From the NCBI GenBank assembly GCA_958295665.1, contig OY282560.1, positions 20,481,653-20,545,652 of the forward strand: 64,000 nucleotides of DNA, in the 5' to 3' direction. Shown here piece by piece: positions 1 through 9,913 of this stretch. This stretch comes from Tipula vernalis. Lineage: Eukaryota; Arthropoda; Insecta; Diptera; Tipulidae. The notes below the pieces were generated by a model, which saw only the letters and a list, made by a program, of their open reading frames with translations, was not told the DNA's origin and did no database searches. Position numbers and translations under genes: made by a program. The first letter of the stretch is position 1; each line of letters starts with the position of its first letter.

Positions 1-590
1 AAAATTATTGTATCTTTAGAGATTAGGTTGATTTCATTAAATAATGCATTCCCATTTGTGTTCTTAGTTCCTTTTTTATAAATGACCTCATAATCATACT
101 CCTCAAGTTATAGTCTCCATAAAATAAGTTTTGAGTTGGGCTCCTTTAGAGAGAACAGCCAAGTTAGAGATTAATGGTCAGTGACTATCTGGAATTTTCG
201 ACCAAACAGAGTCTGAAATATTTGGAGGCCCATACAATGGCCAACAATTCCTTCTCGATTGTGGAATAATTTTGCTGTGTTTTGTTAAAGTACGGCTAAC
301 AAGACTGCCCCTAGAGCAACGCTACTCGCATCTGTGGTTGCGATGAATGGTGTATTAAAATCTGGGTATTGGAGTATAGGGTCCTCGCAGAGCATTTGAG
401 CTGATAATTATCTAGAATTATTTTTTTATTTTTTCTCAGGCATTCGGTAAGTGGGTTCATTAAGTTAGCGAAATCTCTAATGAATTTACGATAAAAACCT
501 AACAAACCAAGAAACGATTTTATTTGTTTCTCAGTTTTGGGAACTGAAAACTTCTTGATTGCCTCTATTTTTCCAGGGATCCGTTTCACT
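1..590 (-). pseudogene. gypsy RNase H and RT connection domain, broken
   Basis: The part at 311-589 carries the post-RT segment with FSVPKTEKQIKSFLGLLGFYRKF, where the FLGLLGFYRKF pattern is diagnostic of gypsy pol. From about 300 down to 1 the minus strand gives recognisable RNase H pieces such as EKELLAIVWASKYF and EEYDYEVIYKKGTKN-like stretches, but in shifting frames. The reading frame is broken near 440 and again near 230. The domain assignment is solid. No intact product can be made from this copy. Confidence 0.8.
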
Positions 591-626
591 CTAAATATTT
601 AAATCTTTCGGTTCGCTTGTTTTAAT

Positions 627-1160
627 TTACAGAATACTTGTCTGAGGCTCTCTAAATGTTCCTGTATAGAGAGATGAAAAATACAACAATATCGTCCATG
701 TAACACAGACATCCAAAAGACGTTGAAACGTTGATGGAACATTTTTTAATTGAAATGGCATACGAATGTATTCATAATTTCCGTTGTTTACTGTAAATGC
801 TGTCTTTGAAATATCATTGGGTTGTACTTCTATCTGGTGAAATCCAGACGCTAAGTCTAGCATTGTAAAGTACAAATATACTTCCCAAGTTTATCCAGGA
901 TTTCTGTTATGTTAGGTAATGGATAGCGATCATCTATCGTTTGCTCATTGAGTTTACGATAATCTATTACCAATCTCCATTTTACCTTTCCACTTCCATC
1001 TGAATAGCTATAGGGCGAATAATCTCTTGCTCAAGCAATTTATTTATTTGATCTCGTACCTCTTCTTTATGAACGTACAGATAGCGATAACTATTTACTT
1101 TTTTAATTTGGTTTAAAGAGTAGATGGATAGTTACTTTATCAGTTTGAAGTAAGCCTTTA
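627..1160 (-). pseudogene. gypsy reverse transcriptase, broken
   Basis: Residues such as [17 protein letters not shown] and [18 protein letters not shown] form RT motif A (the Asp of TMLDLASG) and the following palm segment. The active-site YxDD region near 690-710 is frame-shifted away. The N-terminal part of RT continues to about 1160 in other frames. This lies downstream of the protease and upstream of RNase H on the same strand. Confidence 0.8.
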
Positions 1161-1288
1161 TAAAGGTCCAACTTAACCTTTAATTTTAACCGATAAAAAC
1201 TCCAAGGGTTTTTTTGTTTCAAATTCCATCAGACTATTAATTGAAACTTGTCCAGTGATCTGGTGAGTTTGGAACAATGTTTTTACTT

Positions 1289-1584
1289 TTATAATAAAAC
1301 AACTTAAGTTATTTTTAAATAATTTTAATAGAAAAAATTTTTTTCCTTATAGTAACAATATTTTACAAAATTTTTTTTAAAAGATCGATTTCGGATTGAC
1401 TCCTTCTCCGGTTCTTTTTTAACAACTATTCACTTTCTTCTAGAATAGTTGTTAAAAAAGAACCGAAGAAGGAGTCAATCCGAAATCGATCTTCTAAAAA
1501 AAATTTTGTAAAATATTGTTACTATAAGGCAAAAATTTTTTCAATTAAAATTATTTAAAAATAACTTAAGTTGTTTTATTATAA
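1289..1584. repeat. foldback element (141-nt inverted arms)
   Basis: Bases 1289-1430 are the near-perfect reverse complement of 1444-1584, with a 13-nt loop at 1431-1443. The arms share long exact blocks, for example around 1382-1430 against 1444-1490. Direct copies of a 19-nt segment with one mismatch, starting CAATGTTTTTAC, lie at 1275-1293 and 1638-1656. They look like a target duplication spanning the palindrome plus 53 nt of extra sequence. It sits inside the gypsy protease-RT region, so it arrived after that element. Confidence 0.9.
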
Positions 1585-1589
1585 GTTTA

Positions 1590-1800
1590 TAAGAGACAAA
1601 ATATACACAAGCAAAATGGATATACACCATTATAACTCAATGTTTTTACGTTTATAGGTTGAATGTATGGTATTTTGTTGAAAATATTTGTTTGAACCAG
1701 TATCGACCAACATTTTTAAAGTTGTATTTGGATTTAATTTAATGTGGATATATGGTAAAAGACCTATCTGTTGGGAATTTAGGCTAATAAAATCTACTGG
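1590..1800 (-). pseudogene. gypsy aspartic protease fragment
   Basis: Read on the minus strand, 1694-1708 encodes VDTGS, the catalytic loop of retroviral-type aspartic proteases, in the context LKMLVDTGSNKYF. The frame continues toward 1638 and is then cut by the foldback insertion. It resumes beyond 1275 with a segment beginning KTLFQTHQI. This places a protease between gag and RT, as expected for gypsy elements. Confidence 0.75.
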
Positions 1801-2854
1801 GTTTCCGAGGAACGTGCCTGAAAATTTTCATCACTAATTTCCGGGCTATTATCCAGGTTAAGATAATAGTTTTCGAAATAATTAGCATTTTCTGGATTGT
1901 TGGGTAAAGCGTCTATATCAGCATTTCCCAATAGAAGATTTTCGGTATTATACAATTCTTGAAGTTTAAACTTCGGTGATCCTGTTTGTTGGAATACATA
2001 ATTTGAGCGTTCAGGATTATTAGAATTATTGAAAGGTCGCATTTGATTATTTGGTGAAAACTGTGTAAATTGAGTGTATTTATTTTGATTGGACCTATTG
2101 GTTCAATTTTAGGAGGTTTGCATGGATAATTTTGATATTGAAAATTTTGTTTGAAGGGTGGATTTTGAAAATTAGGTTTCGAAAAAGGTTTGTGGTTATA
2201 ATAAGTATTTTGAGGATTATTGTTTAGTCTAAAAGTTCCAGGTTGAGGCATTATAAATTTTGGTTGAAAGTGAGGTTTATATGGAACTTGTGGTGATTGA
2301 TATATTATAAGTTTTCTATTTATTACTGGTGGCTCTGCAAGACATAAGGAAAAAACTTCAGCAATATCTACAGAGTTTCTTGCTCGAATCAAGGAGCCCA
2401 TCGGCTCCTTTATACCGGTGAGGAATGTGTCTAGACACGTTTCTCTGTATAATGTTTCTTTTTTGTTAATACCGTTAAATTATTTTCTTTTAACTTTACC
2501 GTTAAATTATTAATTAATACCGTTAAATTATTTACTTTTAACCTTTCTATCGTATCATTCCCTTGGTAAAGAGTATGAAGTCTCGGATGAGACTGGTCTC
2601 GTTACGCTTATCAGCGTAATGGGATATACGATTTTCTTTTATATCACACCATAATAGAGTTGTAACGTACATAGGACTTCATCGGCCTCTTCTATAATCT
2701 TATTACAAATAGCACGAATAAATGTGGTAGGTATCGATACATTTTTAAGAAATTCATATAATGTGCGGCGATTTCCATCGTATTTCGGTAAGTCCTTTAT
2801 ACAATCAGGTAGCTTAAGGCTATTTACAAGCGTTGCTAATAAATCTTCCGACAT
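1794..2854 (-). pseudogene. gypsy gag-like region, broken
   Basis: Two pieces are visible. The piece at 2639-2854 starts MSEDLLATLVNSLKLPDCIKD and includes PKYDGNRRTLYEFLKNV. The piece at 1913-2401 is rich in Asn, Pro, Phe and Gln, with repeated NNP and QPxF patterns. Small gag proteins with an Asn/Pro-rich tail are usual in the 297/17.6 group. The two frames do not connect. The region 2470-2530 holds a short run of imperfect repeats built on ACCGTTAAATTATT. Confidence 0.6.
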
Positions 2855-3440
2855 TTCTTGTTTTATATTTTTTTTAGAAATATTTAATTTTAAGTTACTT
2901 AAGATTCTTTAATTAAATTGTCTAAGCTATTCAATTTTTTAATTTCTCTCATAAACTTGTAATATTAACAAAAATTATTCTTTTTTAAATCGTTCAATCT
3001 TTGAATAAATTATTTATAATATTCACTTTTCAATCTCACAATTTATACAAAAAAAAAAAATATTCCTAAATAATTAACTGATTTAAACCGTGACTTAATC
3101 AATCAGTATCAGTAATAATATTTTCATAAACTGTGAAAACGTACTATAATCTTCATAAACCGCGAAGAAATGAGAATTAGGTTTGGAAGGATTTCTTAGT
3201 AACTTACCCTTTTACAATCATCGCAATGTGATAACGTAAAAATTGCACTTTACTTCCACTTTTCTTTTCCCTATGTTCGTTTATCACTTGTTTTTATTAA
3301 TGTCTAAACACTAACACGATCACTATTACCGGTAAATAGCGGATATGGAATAAAGTTCACAACCGTGTCAAAAATATTTTAGACAATAATTTACGATTTT
3401 TTATTTTATTAACCTAAACTTATGGAATGTCTGAAAACAT

Positions 3441-3459
3441 CTACTACCCGGCTGCGCCA
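3441..3459 (-). other. primer-binding site of the minus-strand gypsy element
   Basis: The minus strand reads TGGCGCAGCCGGGTAGTAG. TGGCGCAG begins the tRNA-Ser primer site used by 297/17.6-type elements (family knowledge). The sequence beyond 3460 should therefore be the 5' LTR end. Its outer edge cannot be fixed because no partner LTR is in the window. Confidence 0.65.
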
Positions 3460-3460
3460 A

Positions 3461-5454
3461 TTATATTTTGTAGATGGTGGAGCAATAAATAAAACTTTTG
3501 TAGTTTCCAATTATTTTTAATATTTGTGGGGGACGTGGAACGTAATTCGCGCAAAGATTGTTCGTAGTAGTTTTTAGAAGATTTTCTTGGATTTTGCAAC
3601 CTCTAGTAAATCCGAATTGAAAATTACTCCTTTAATTCAATATTGCAAAATTACCAAAATTTAATTTAATGTTTTCTTGAATTTACATGATTCTGAATTA
3701 AAAGAGAAGTTCTCAGTTTGGTTTCCCAAACCCCCAAATGAAAATGTTCCCTTAATTGTTGCCACCCCAAAATCTGGTCACATTAAAACAAACCCTTATC
3801 TTGCCCTATATAAATCATTATACAAAGGTAATAAAAATTTGCAATTAGACGTTATGTTTCGTAAAACACAAAAGTTTTTATTGACTTCCAAACCAATTCT
3901 GCTACATGCTATCTTATGAATTTATTGGCAATTTCAAAACATTGATTTTGTATGTACAAAATGTTTTCGAATTAAACAATTCCCATTAAAATGCCCCGCA
4001 ATCCAATACTAACTGAAATTAAATTACCTCCAATGGCAAAAATAAAAATAAAAACTTATATGTTTGACAGATTGTAACCGAATATTTGATTGCGCAGTTT
4101 TTATTATGCTAAAAACGCATAAAAACTTTATAAAAATAGAACTTTGTGTATATTTAAAGGCAAACCAAAGTCAAAAAAATTATCGATTTACGTAATATGT
4201 ATGTATGTAGAGATATTACATATACATACTATATAACAGAATACCATTAAAGCTCCTTTCATTCATGCTTCATTTTCGGGTTGAATTTTTTGCCTTTATG
4301 CTGAATAAATAAAAAAAAAAAAATGAAAAATTGTGCTATGTACGAGTACAATCTTGTTACGTGTTATGGATGTTTGCGGTGGTTGGGTATAATACGGATG
4401 AAGTTTATATGTTTAAGCGTTAAAAACCATAAATGGTATGTAAAAAGCTAAGATAATGTTGACCAATAAAAGTGAAATATTAAAATTTAATTTTTTTAGT
4501 GGTGCTGGTGCCACATTCACTATGTGCGATATTAAATTTGACGTACCTTCTTATAGATGGCTGTGAGTGATTTATGCACAATAAAAAAGTGAAATAAATT
4601 AGTTTTCTTAAACAGCTGTAAAACGTGTATGTAGAGCAGTACATATGTACATAATTCAAAAATTTTACATAAAAAACTTTTATTAAATTAAATTAGCAAA
4701 AATTATTTAGAATAAACCTTTTCCCATCCCACCCTCATTTATAATATTTATGTATATATATGACACATTTCTACAAGATTCTGAATCTGGAAAACATATA
4801 AAAATTACATAATTTTACATTTCATAATAAAACTTAAAATTAAATTAAATTTAAATTGGGGAATTTTTATTTTTGGGAAATGTATAAAAATTAAAAATTA
4901 TTTTTTAAGACATATTAGGAATCTTGAAAATTATCTTGGTTTTGACAATTTCCTCTTGCTCTCGTTGTATGTTGCGAAACAATGATTTTGAATACATTTT
5001 ATACGACTTCTGTTAATTTTAGAAAATGCCTTTGATTTTTTTTTTTTAGCTCACTTAATACATCAAAAGGCCATTTATTGACTTGTGCATGATGCTTTAA
5101 TTATTTTGATAAAGCCAAGCACTTTTATGGGATGAACTGGAACAAAAGGTGGATGAATAATTTTTTTTTTAATTTAGCCAAGTGGATGTGCAAGATGTGT
5201 GCAACATGTATTTTATTAAAATAATCAAAGCCTCCTATAAATAAAAGCTGCAATTATCAGACCAATTTTAAAAAAAGCTTAAGGGATACATTTACGATTT
5301 TCCGTAACTACCGATGTAATAAAATTAAATATTTTTGATTCGTACATTATTTTTAGGTTATCGAGGCAATTCATATGTGGAACCATGCCATGTTCGGCGT
5401 TCATTGAGTCAAGTTAAATAATTCTTATGGCAATTGTCTCGGTAAGTAGTTTAT
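3461..5454. other. no gene recognised; possible partial LTR, AT-rich
   Basis: The first part (3461 to perhaps 3660) should contain LTR sequence of the minus-strand gypsy. An 80-codon open frame at 3677-3919 on the plus strand resembles no family I know. The rest is AT-rich with homopolymer runs and ATGTATGT-type simple repeats near 4196-4230. Confidence 0.5.
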
Positions 5455-6681
5455 CCCTAACAACGCGTTTCAAAAGGGTCGAAAAGGACTAAAGTTATTG
5501 AAATCCGTCAAAACTGGCAAATAATTTTGATGGTCAAAAACCATTTTTCTCGACATTTTCAAGTTCAGTGAGACCGAAGAAGCAACAATGAAAAAGTGTT
5601 CGTTTGTCTGTCCGGATATGGATGTCTAAAGAATGACTTGTTAGATTAAGATTTTTCCACCCAATCTGTTTTATGGTCCAGCTAGAGAATTGAAAACCTT
5701 TCGAAAACCGATATATGCTGGTTTAGGGACTGAGTTGTTTCATTTGCAGGTTGAGTTGTGCTTGGATTAGGGTTTAGTGAGCAATTGAGTATTTTTTACA
5801 TATGTTCGGTTTGAGCATTGAGTTTGCCGTTGAATTTGCAGTTAAGTGTAGGGTTGAGTTGATCCCAATTTTCGGGTTGAGTTGGCGTTTAGTTAGAGTT
5901 GGGTTGGGGTTGAGTTATGGTTTAGTAAGCATTTCAGCTGGTAATTTGTTTGTCTATTGAATTGACAGTTGAATTAGAGTTAGCTTGAGGTGAGTTAATT
6001 TACGTTGAGTTGATTAAAGAGTTGAGTGGGGTGTGAGTTTGGGCCTAATTTAAGGACTAGGTTGTAGGGCGAGTTAAAATTTTGCTGGGAATGGACTAAG
6101 GCTGAGATAGGATTAAGTTGAGTAGAAGTCAGCGGTTAAGTTGGGAATAAATTTGGGATTGTGTTGAAGGTTGAGTTGGTAGTTAGCTTGAGTTGTTTTG
6201 AGTTGAGTTCATGTACATACGATTATATTTTTTCGAGTTGCTCTGATTTGAGAATGAGTTGGATGTTGAATTTGGAGTTAAACTGAGGGTTAGGTGATGA
6301 GATCGAGTTAGAGAGGGGTTCAGTTTTAGATCAGTTTGGGGCCGATTTGAGGGTTTGGTGGAAGGTTAGATCGGGTTGATTTAAATTGAGTTCGGGATTG
6401 AAGTGGATATTGGCAAGTTGAGTTGGAGTTGAGTTATCTCGAATGTCTTGAATGAGGAGTTCGGAGAACTATTTAGACGTTAATTGGAGGATTCAGTTAG
6501 GCCATGAACTAGAGGTTAGGTTAAGGGTTGATATGGGGTTCAATTGGTAAATGAGTTGATGATTGATTATGTGATTGATTTGGTGATTGTGTTAGAGATT
6601 GCGCTGTGATTTAGTTGGAGGTTGATTTGTAGATTGAGTTAAGAGATTCAGTTAGGGATTGATTTGAGAGTTGAGTTAATT
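5455..6681 (+). repeat. GTTGAG-rich interspersed repeat, copy A
   Basis: This non-coding repeat has two parts. The head (about 5455-5720) contains TTTTTCTCGACATTTTCAAG and a GTTTGTCTGTCCGGATAT segment. The tail (about 5740-6681) is a long degenerate array of GAGTTGAGTT, GGTTGAGTT and TTGATTTG units. The head and tail order recurs at 35093-35844 and, inverted, at 61411-62745. A tail-only copy lies at 41811-42185, inverted. The shared far end reads GGGATTGATTTGAGAGTTGA-like in copies A and D. No open frame of note is present. Confidence 0.8.
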
Positions 6682-7029
6682 TTAAAATAAATTCATAAAG
6701 TGCTAATGTATAGTGAATTTAACATATGAGAATACACATCTTAAGTTGTTACAGCAATAAATAATTACAATTATATCTTAAGTTTTAGTTACACTTGATA
6801 AACCCATGAATTTATCGAGTGTAGTTGCGTGTAATGACGTCAGCAAGAAATAAGAAAATATTGATGAAATAACTGAAGGGGTGGAATTTTTAAACATAAA
6901 ATATGTATTTATGTCAAATACCCTACACATTCGCGCTTTATTAATTTTTTTTTTTCGATTTACATAGAATAAAATGAATTTAAAGTTTATCGAGTTCTAG
7001 TGCAGTTCTCATGTAAAACACGGCTATTA

Positions 7030-7248
7030 TTAACACTTAACCGACGGGTTGTTTTTCTCTATCTTTCTCAGTTTCCGGACATATTAAATTAAATAAATTA
7101 TAATTTAAATAATTATAATTTAAATAATTGTAACATAATAAATTAAATTAAAACGTATGTATAAAAACGTATATAAAATTACGTTGTTCGTCTTTTGAAG
7201 TTGGAATGAAAAAGGTAGAATCTACCTGGCCCGTCGGTTAAGTGTTAA
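7030..7248. mobile_element. TTAA-flanked MITE (219 bp)
   Basis: The 19-nt sequence TTAACACTTAACCGACGGG at 7030-7048 is repeated as an exact reverse complement at 7230-7248. TTAA stands at both outer ends, the signature of piggyBac-type target sites. The interior is AT-rich with three copies of an ATAATTTAAAT-like unit and has no coding capacity. It lies a few bases before the start of the SAM-domain gene. Relation to piggyBac is inferred from the TTAA ends only. Confidence 0.8.
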
Positions 7249-7266
7249 CATTAATTGAACTTAACA

Positions 7267-8785
7267 ATGATTGAGCTAAAAGGTATAAAAACGCTTTATA
7301 AATATAATTTACCAACAGGATATTCCCCTAAAATTATTGCTATTTCTATTATTAATTATAGACGAAACACGCAGGGCGAAATCTTAAATTTGAATGATTT
7401 TTGTGAGAACAACAATGTCATGCACATTGCCGTTGAGCAACAAGTTAATACTAATCAGCTGGGGGTAACGTTTCAATTGCTAGCAGAGGAACTGCAACCA
7501 CTGAATGAATTGGAGTTACTTATGAATGAATGGAATCTTCCTCATTTGAAAGATAAATTTGCTGGTATGTATTTGTAACCATTTCATATTACTTAATGGT
7601 GTTACTAACATTCACCAAATATTCAAATTTTTATATTGAACACTTGTAGCAAGTGGATAAGATAAAGTTTAGAATTTTAAACTTTTATCGGAATCTGATA
7701 TTGATGCAATGTTTCCAGACATTTCGGAGGGAAGCCAAAAGGCTAGACTATGGCTATCGAATGGCGCCAGAAAAATGTAACATATTTTCTTAGCATGTTA
7801 TACGATTTAAATTTTTAAATTTCACAATAATTGTAATGTTTTATAGGGTTTCAAAGTACAAGTTGAACTTTTATCAGCAACTACCACATCTGTAACGAGT
7901 TCAGTAAATCGATGGTTTGAAACACAAGCCAGCAGACCTTCATCCAGTTTATTAGAACAACAACCAACTTCTCGTTTCGTAAGTATAACATTTTATGATT
8001 TATGTTGAGTATTGTACGTTTAATGTGTTATGTATGTACGTGTTACGTGTGTATGTACATACGTTTAATTAAAATTTTACCCTTATATGAATAAACTCAC
8101 TTTTATAAATATTTTAGGATTTAAAGAAATTTTTCGACACAGACCGTGGTCAAAAAATTTGGAAATTTTACAATAGTGTAAAACCACCTAGATTGGGGGA
8201 ATATCAAAGAAAACTCGTGATAGACTCCGTTTTAGAATACCATTATACGGCTAATATAAAAATGTCATATGATGATTTTGAAAGAATTTCAAATGATATA
8301 GCAGTAACGTTTCTTGGAGATAACAAGGTAAATACATATAGTAAGTTCGATCCTGGAAATGATAAAGTAGTTCCTGTTTATTGTGAGCATTTGTAGCAAA
8401 AACAAACATAACCTAATTGGTCCAAATTCTGAATCGGTTTCTGAAATTTAAAATTTTTTATTTGTTTTATTTTTGTCTTTTTAGTACAAACTCAAATACG
8501 AACAAATAACAAACCATAGATTTTCTCGATCCAGAATCGGACCCAATCTGAATTTTTGGCCCCAATATTAAGTTTTAGCCTCAATATTATATTTTGTTTA
8601 TTATATTATTTTAATTATATGTACTATGTTCACCGAACAGAATTTTTATTATCATCGTGTTGATAAGCGCAGATCAACTGGCCGATTATATAATAAATAC
8701 CGAAATGAAGCACCTCGTCTTAACAATATTGGATACTTCAGTACTCCCAAAATGATGAAAAACTGCACTGAACAAAATTATATTG
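7267..8785 (+). pseudogene. spliced SAM-domain gene of an EnSpm/CACTA-like transposon
   Basis: Five exons with GT/AG borders can be followed: 7267-7564, about 7650-7776, 7847-7978, 8118-8327 and 8641-8785. Exons 1-2 give a SAM-like fold (LLMNEWNLPHLKDKFA, then SESDIDAMFPDISEGSQ). Exon 4 starts DLKKFFDTDRGQKIW and exon 5 holds VDKRRSTGRLYNKYRNEAP. This layout resembles the SAMD3-like proteins found in fish and insect EnSpm-like elements (from memory). Exons 3-5 are open. The exon 1 to exon 2 join does not keep frame, so I call it a pseudogene, but an alternative splice site could rescue it. A MITE insertion follows at 8843. Confidence 0.6.
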
Positions 8786-8842
8786 GTAAAGTAGCAATTT
8801 TAAATACTATATAAATACGTAGAGTGGTAGAACGCAGTTATA

Positions 8843-9385
8843 CTAACATTAGAACTACCGACCGGTCAAAAAGACCGATTTACATTTATTTAATTAATTT
8901 TTTTAAATTAATGTTAAATAATTTTGAGCCTTTTTAAATATGTTTAATTAAAATTCGTGTTAGAATTTAATAAATTTTTTTTTAAATATCGATATTTGGA
9001 GCCTTTGGAAAATAAATTAAAAAATTCTTAATTATATGTATTCCGGGATTCTATTAATTTAACAACACAAGTGTATTAAAAAATTATTAAATTCTAACAC
9101 GAATTTTAATTAAAAATATTTCAAAAGCTGAAGACATGTTTATATAATCATTTAATATTAATTTATATAATCAACCGTTCTTATAACTAAATATACATAA
9201 GTTTTTTAAATTATTATGTTACAATTCGTTTTGAAATTTTTGATGATTTTTAATATATATAATTACTTTATTGTCATATTAAAAGTTATCATAAATTTCT
9301 AACATAATTCTAGCACAATAAAAAAAAAAATTAATCCAATAAATGTAAATCAGATATTTTTACGGGTCAGTAGTTCTAGTGTTAA
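8843..9385. mobile_element. TTAA-type MITE (543 bp) with long imperfect TIRs
   Basis: About 50 nt at the left end (CATTAGAACTACCGACC and onward into GATTTACATTTATTTAATTAA-like sequence) match the reverse complement of 9335-9381 with scattered mismatches. The right border is TTAA (9382-9385) and the left is CTAA (8843-8846), a one-base decay of TTAA. The interior is non-coding and very AT-rich. It interrupts the gene-like sequence between 8785 and 9599. Confidence 0.75.
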
Positions 9386-9598
9386 CGCTCGACAAGTTTA
9401 GTAGTAGATGATGGTAGGAAGTATTTTCTTGTTTATAATTTTCTGGCACTCATTTTATAACATTTTCAGTTTTTACTACTTTATATTTCTTTAAGGATTA
9501 TTTATACAATTCTTAAAGAAATAGAATGTAATCAAACCGTTACATATTCGAAAGGTATTCAGGGATTTTCGTTTAATTATGATTATTTATTACCTTAG

Positions 9599-9828
9599 AA
9601 TCATCCTCAACTAGTGATCCAGATGAAACTTACAAAAAAAAAAAAATAAAGAATGGCTTAATTGTATGGACACACCGTGGAACACTGTAGAGAAGAAGTG
9701 AAAAGAGAAAGAGAATCATATAAAGTGTGGCTGTTCCTACAACAATATTTTTTCAATATACACACTGTATCAGATAAACCGGATAGCGATATATTAGGGT
9801 TAATTACAGAATTAAATTCTATAAAATA
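9599..9828 (+). pseudogene. further exon of the SAM-domain transposon gene, broken
   Basis: After an acceptor-like TTACCTTAG ending at 9598, the sequence reads SSSTSDPDETYKK and then EWLNCMDTPWNTVE. The W, PW and V spacing matches the C-terminal part of SAMD3-like transposon proteins (from memory). An in-frame stop follows, and a second frame stays open to 9828. I read it as the last exon of the gene begun at 7267. Confidence 0.45.
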
Positions 9829-9913
9829 ATTTACTTATTAAGATCTGATTTCTGTAGCCTTTTTGTATTCATTTGAATTCAAATTAATTTTAATTTTTAC
9901 GTTTATCATTAAA

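Larger units (their letters stand above)
1..3460 (-). mobile_element. Ty3/Gypsy retrotransposon relic (297/17.6-like)
   Basis: A minus-strand element reads from a primer-binding site near 3459 through gag-like, protease, reverse transcriptase and RNase H segments. It leaves the window at base 1, so integrase and the far LTR are not visible. The order is that of Ty3/Gypsy elements. The primer site beginning TGGCGCAG is typical of the fly 297/17.6 group (family knowledge). Frameshifts, stops and a foldback insertion at 1289-1584 show that this copy is dead. Confidence 0.85.

Noticed and set aside
3677..3919. 80-codon open frame
   Set aside because: No recognised family and no supporting context; may be chance or an unlisted relic.
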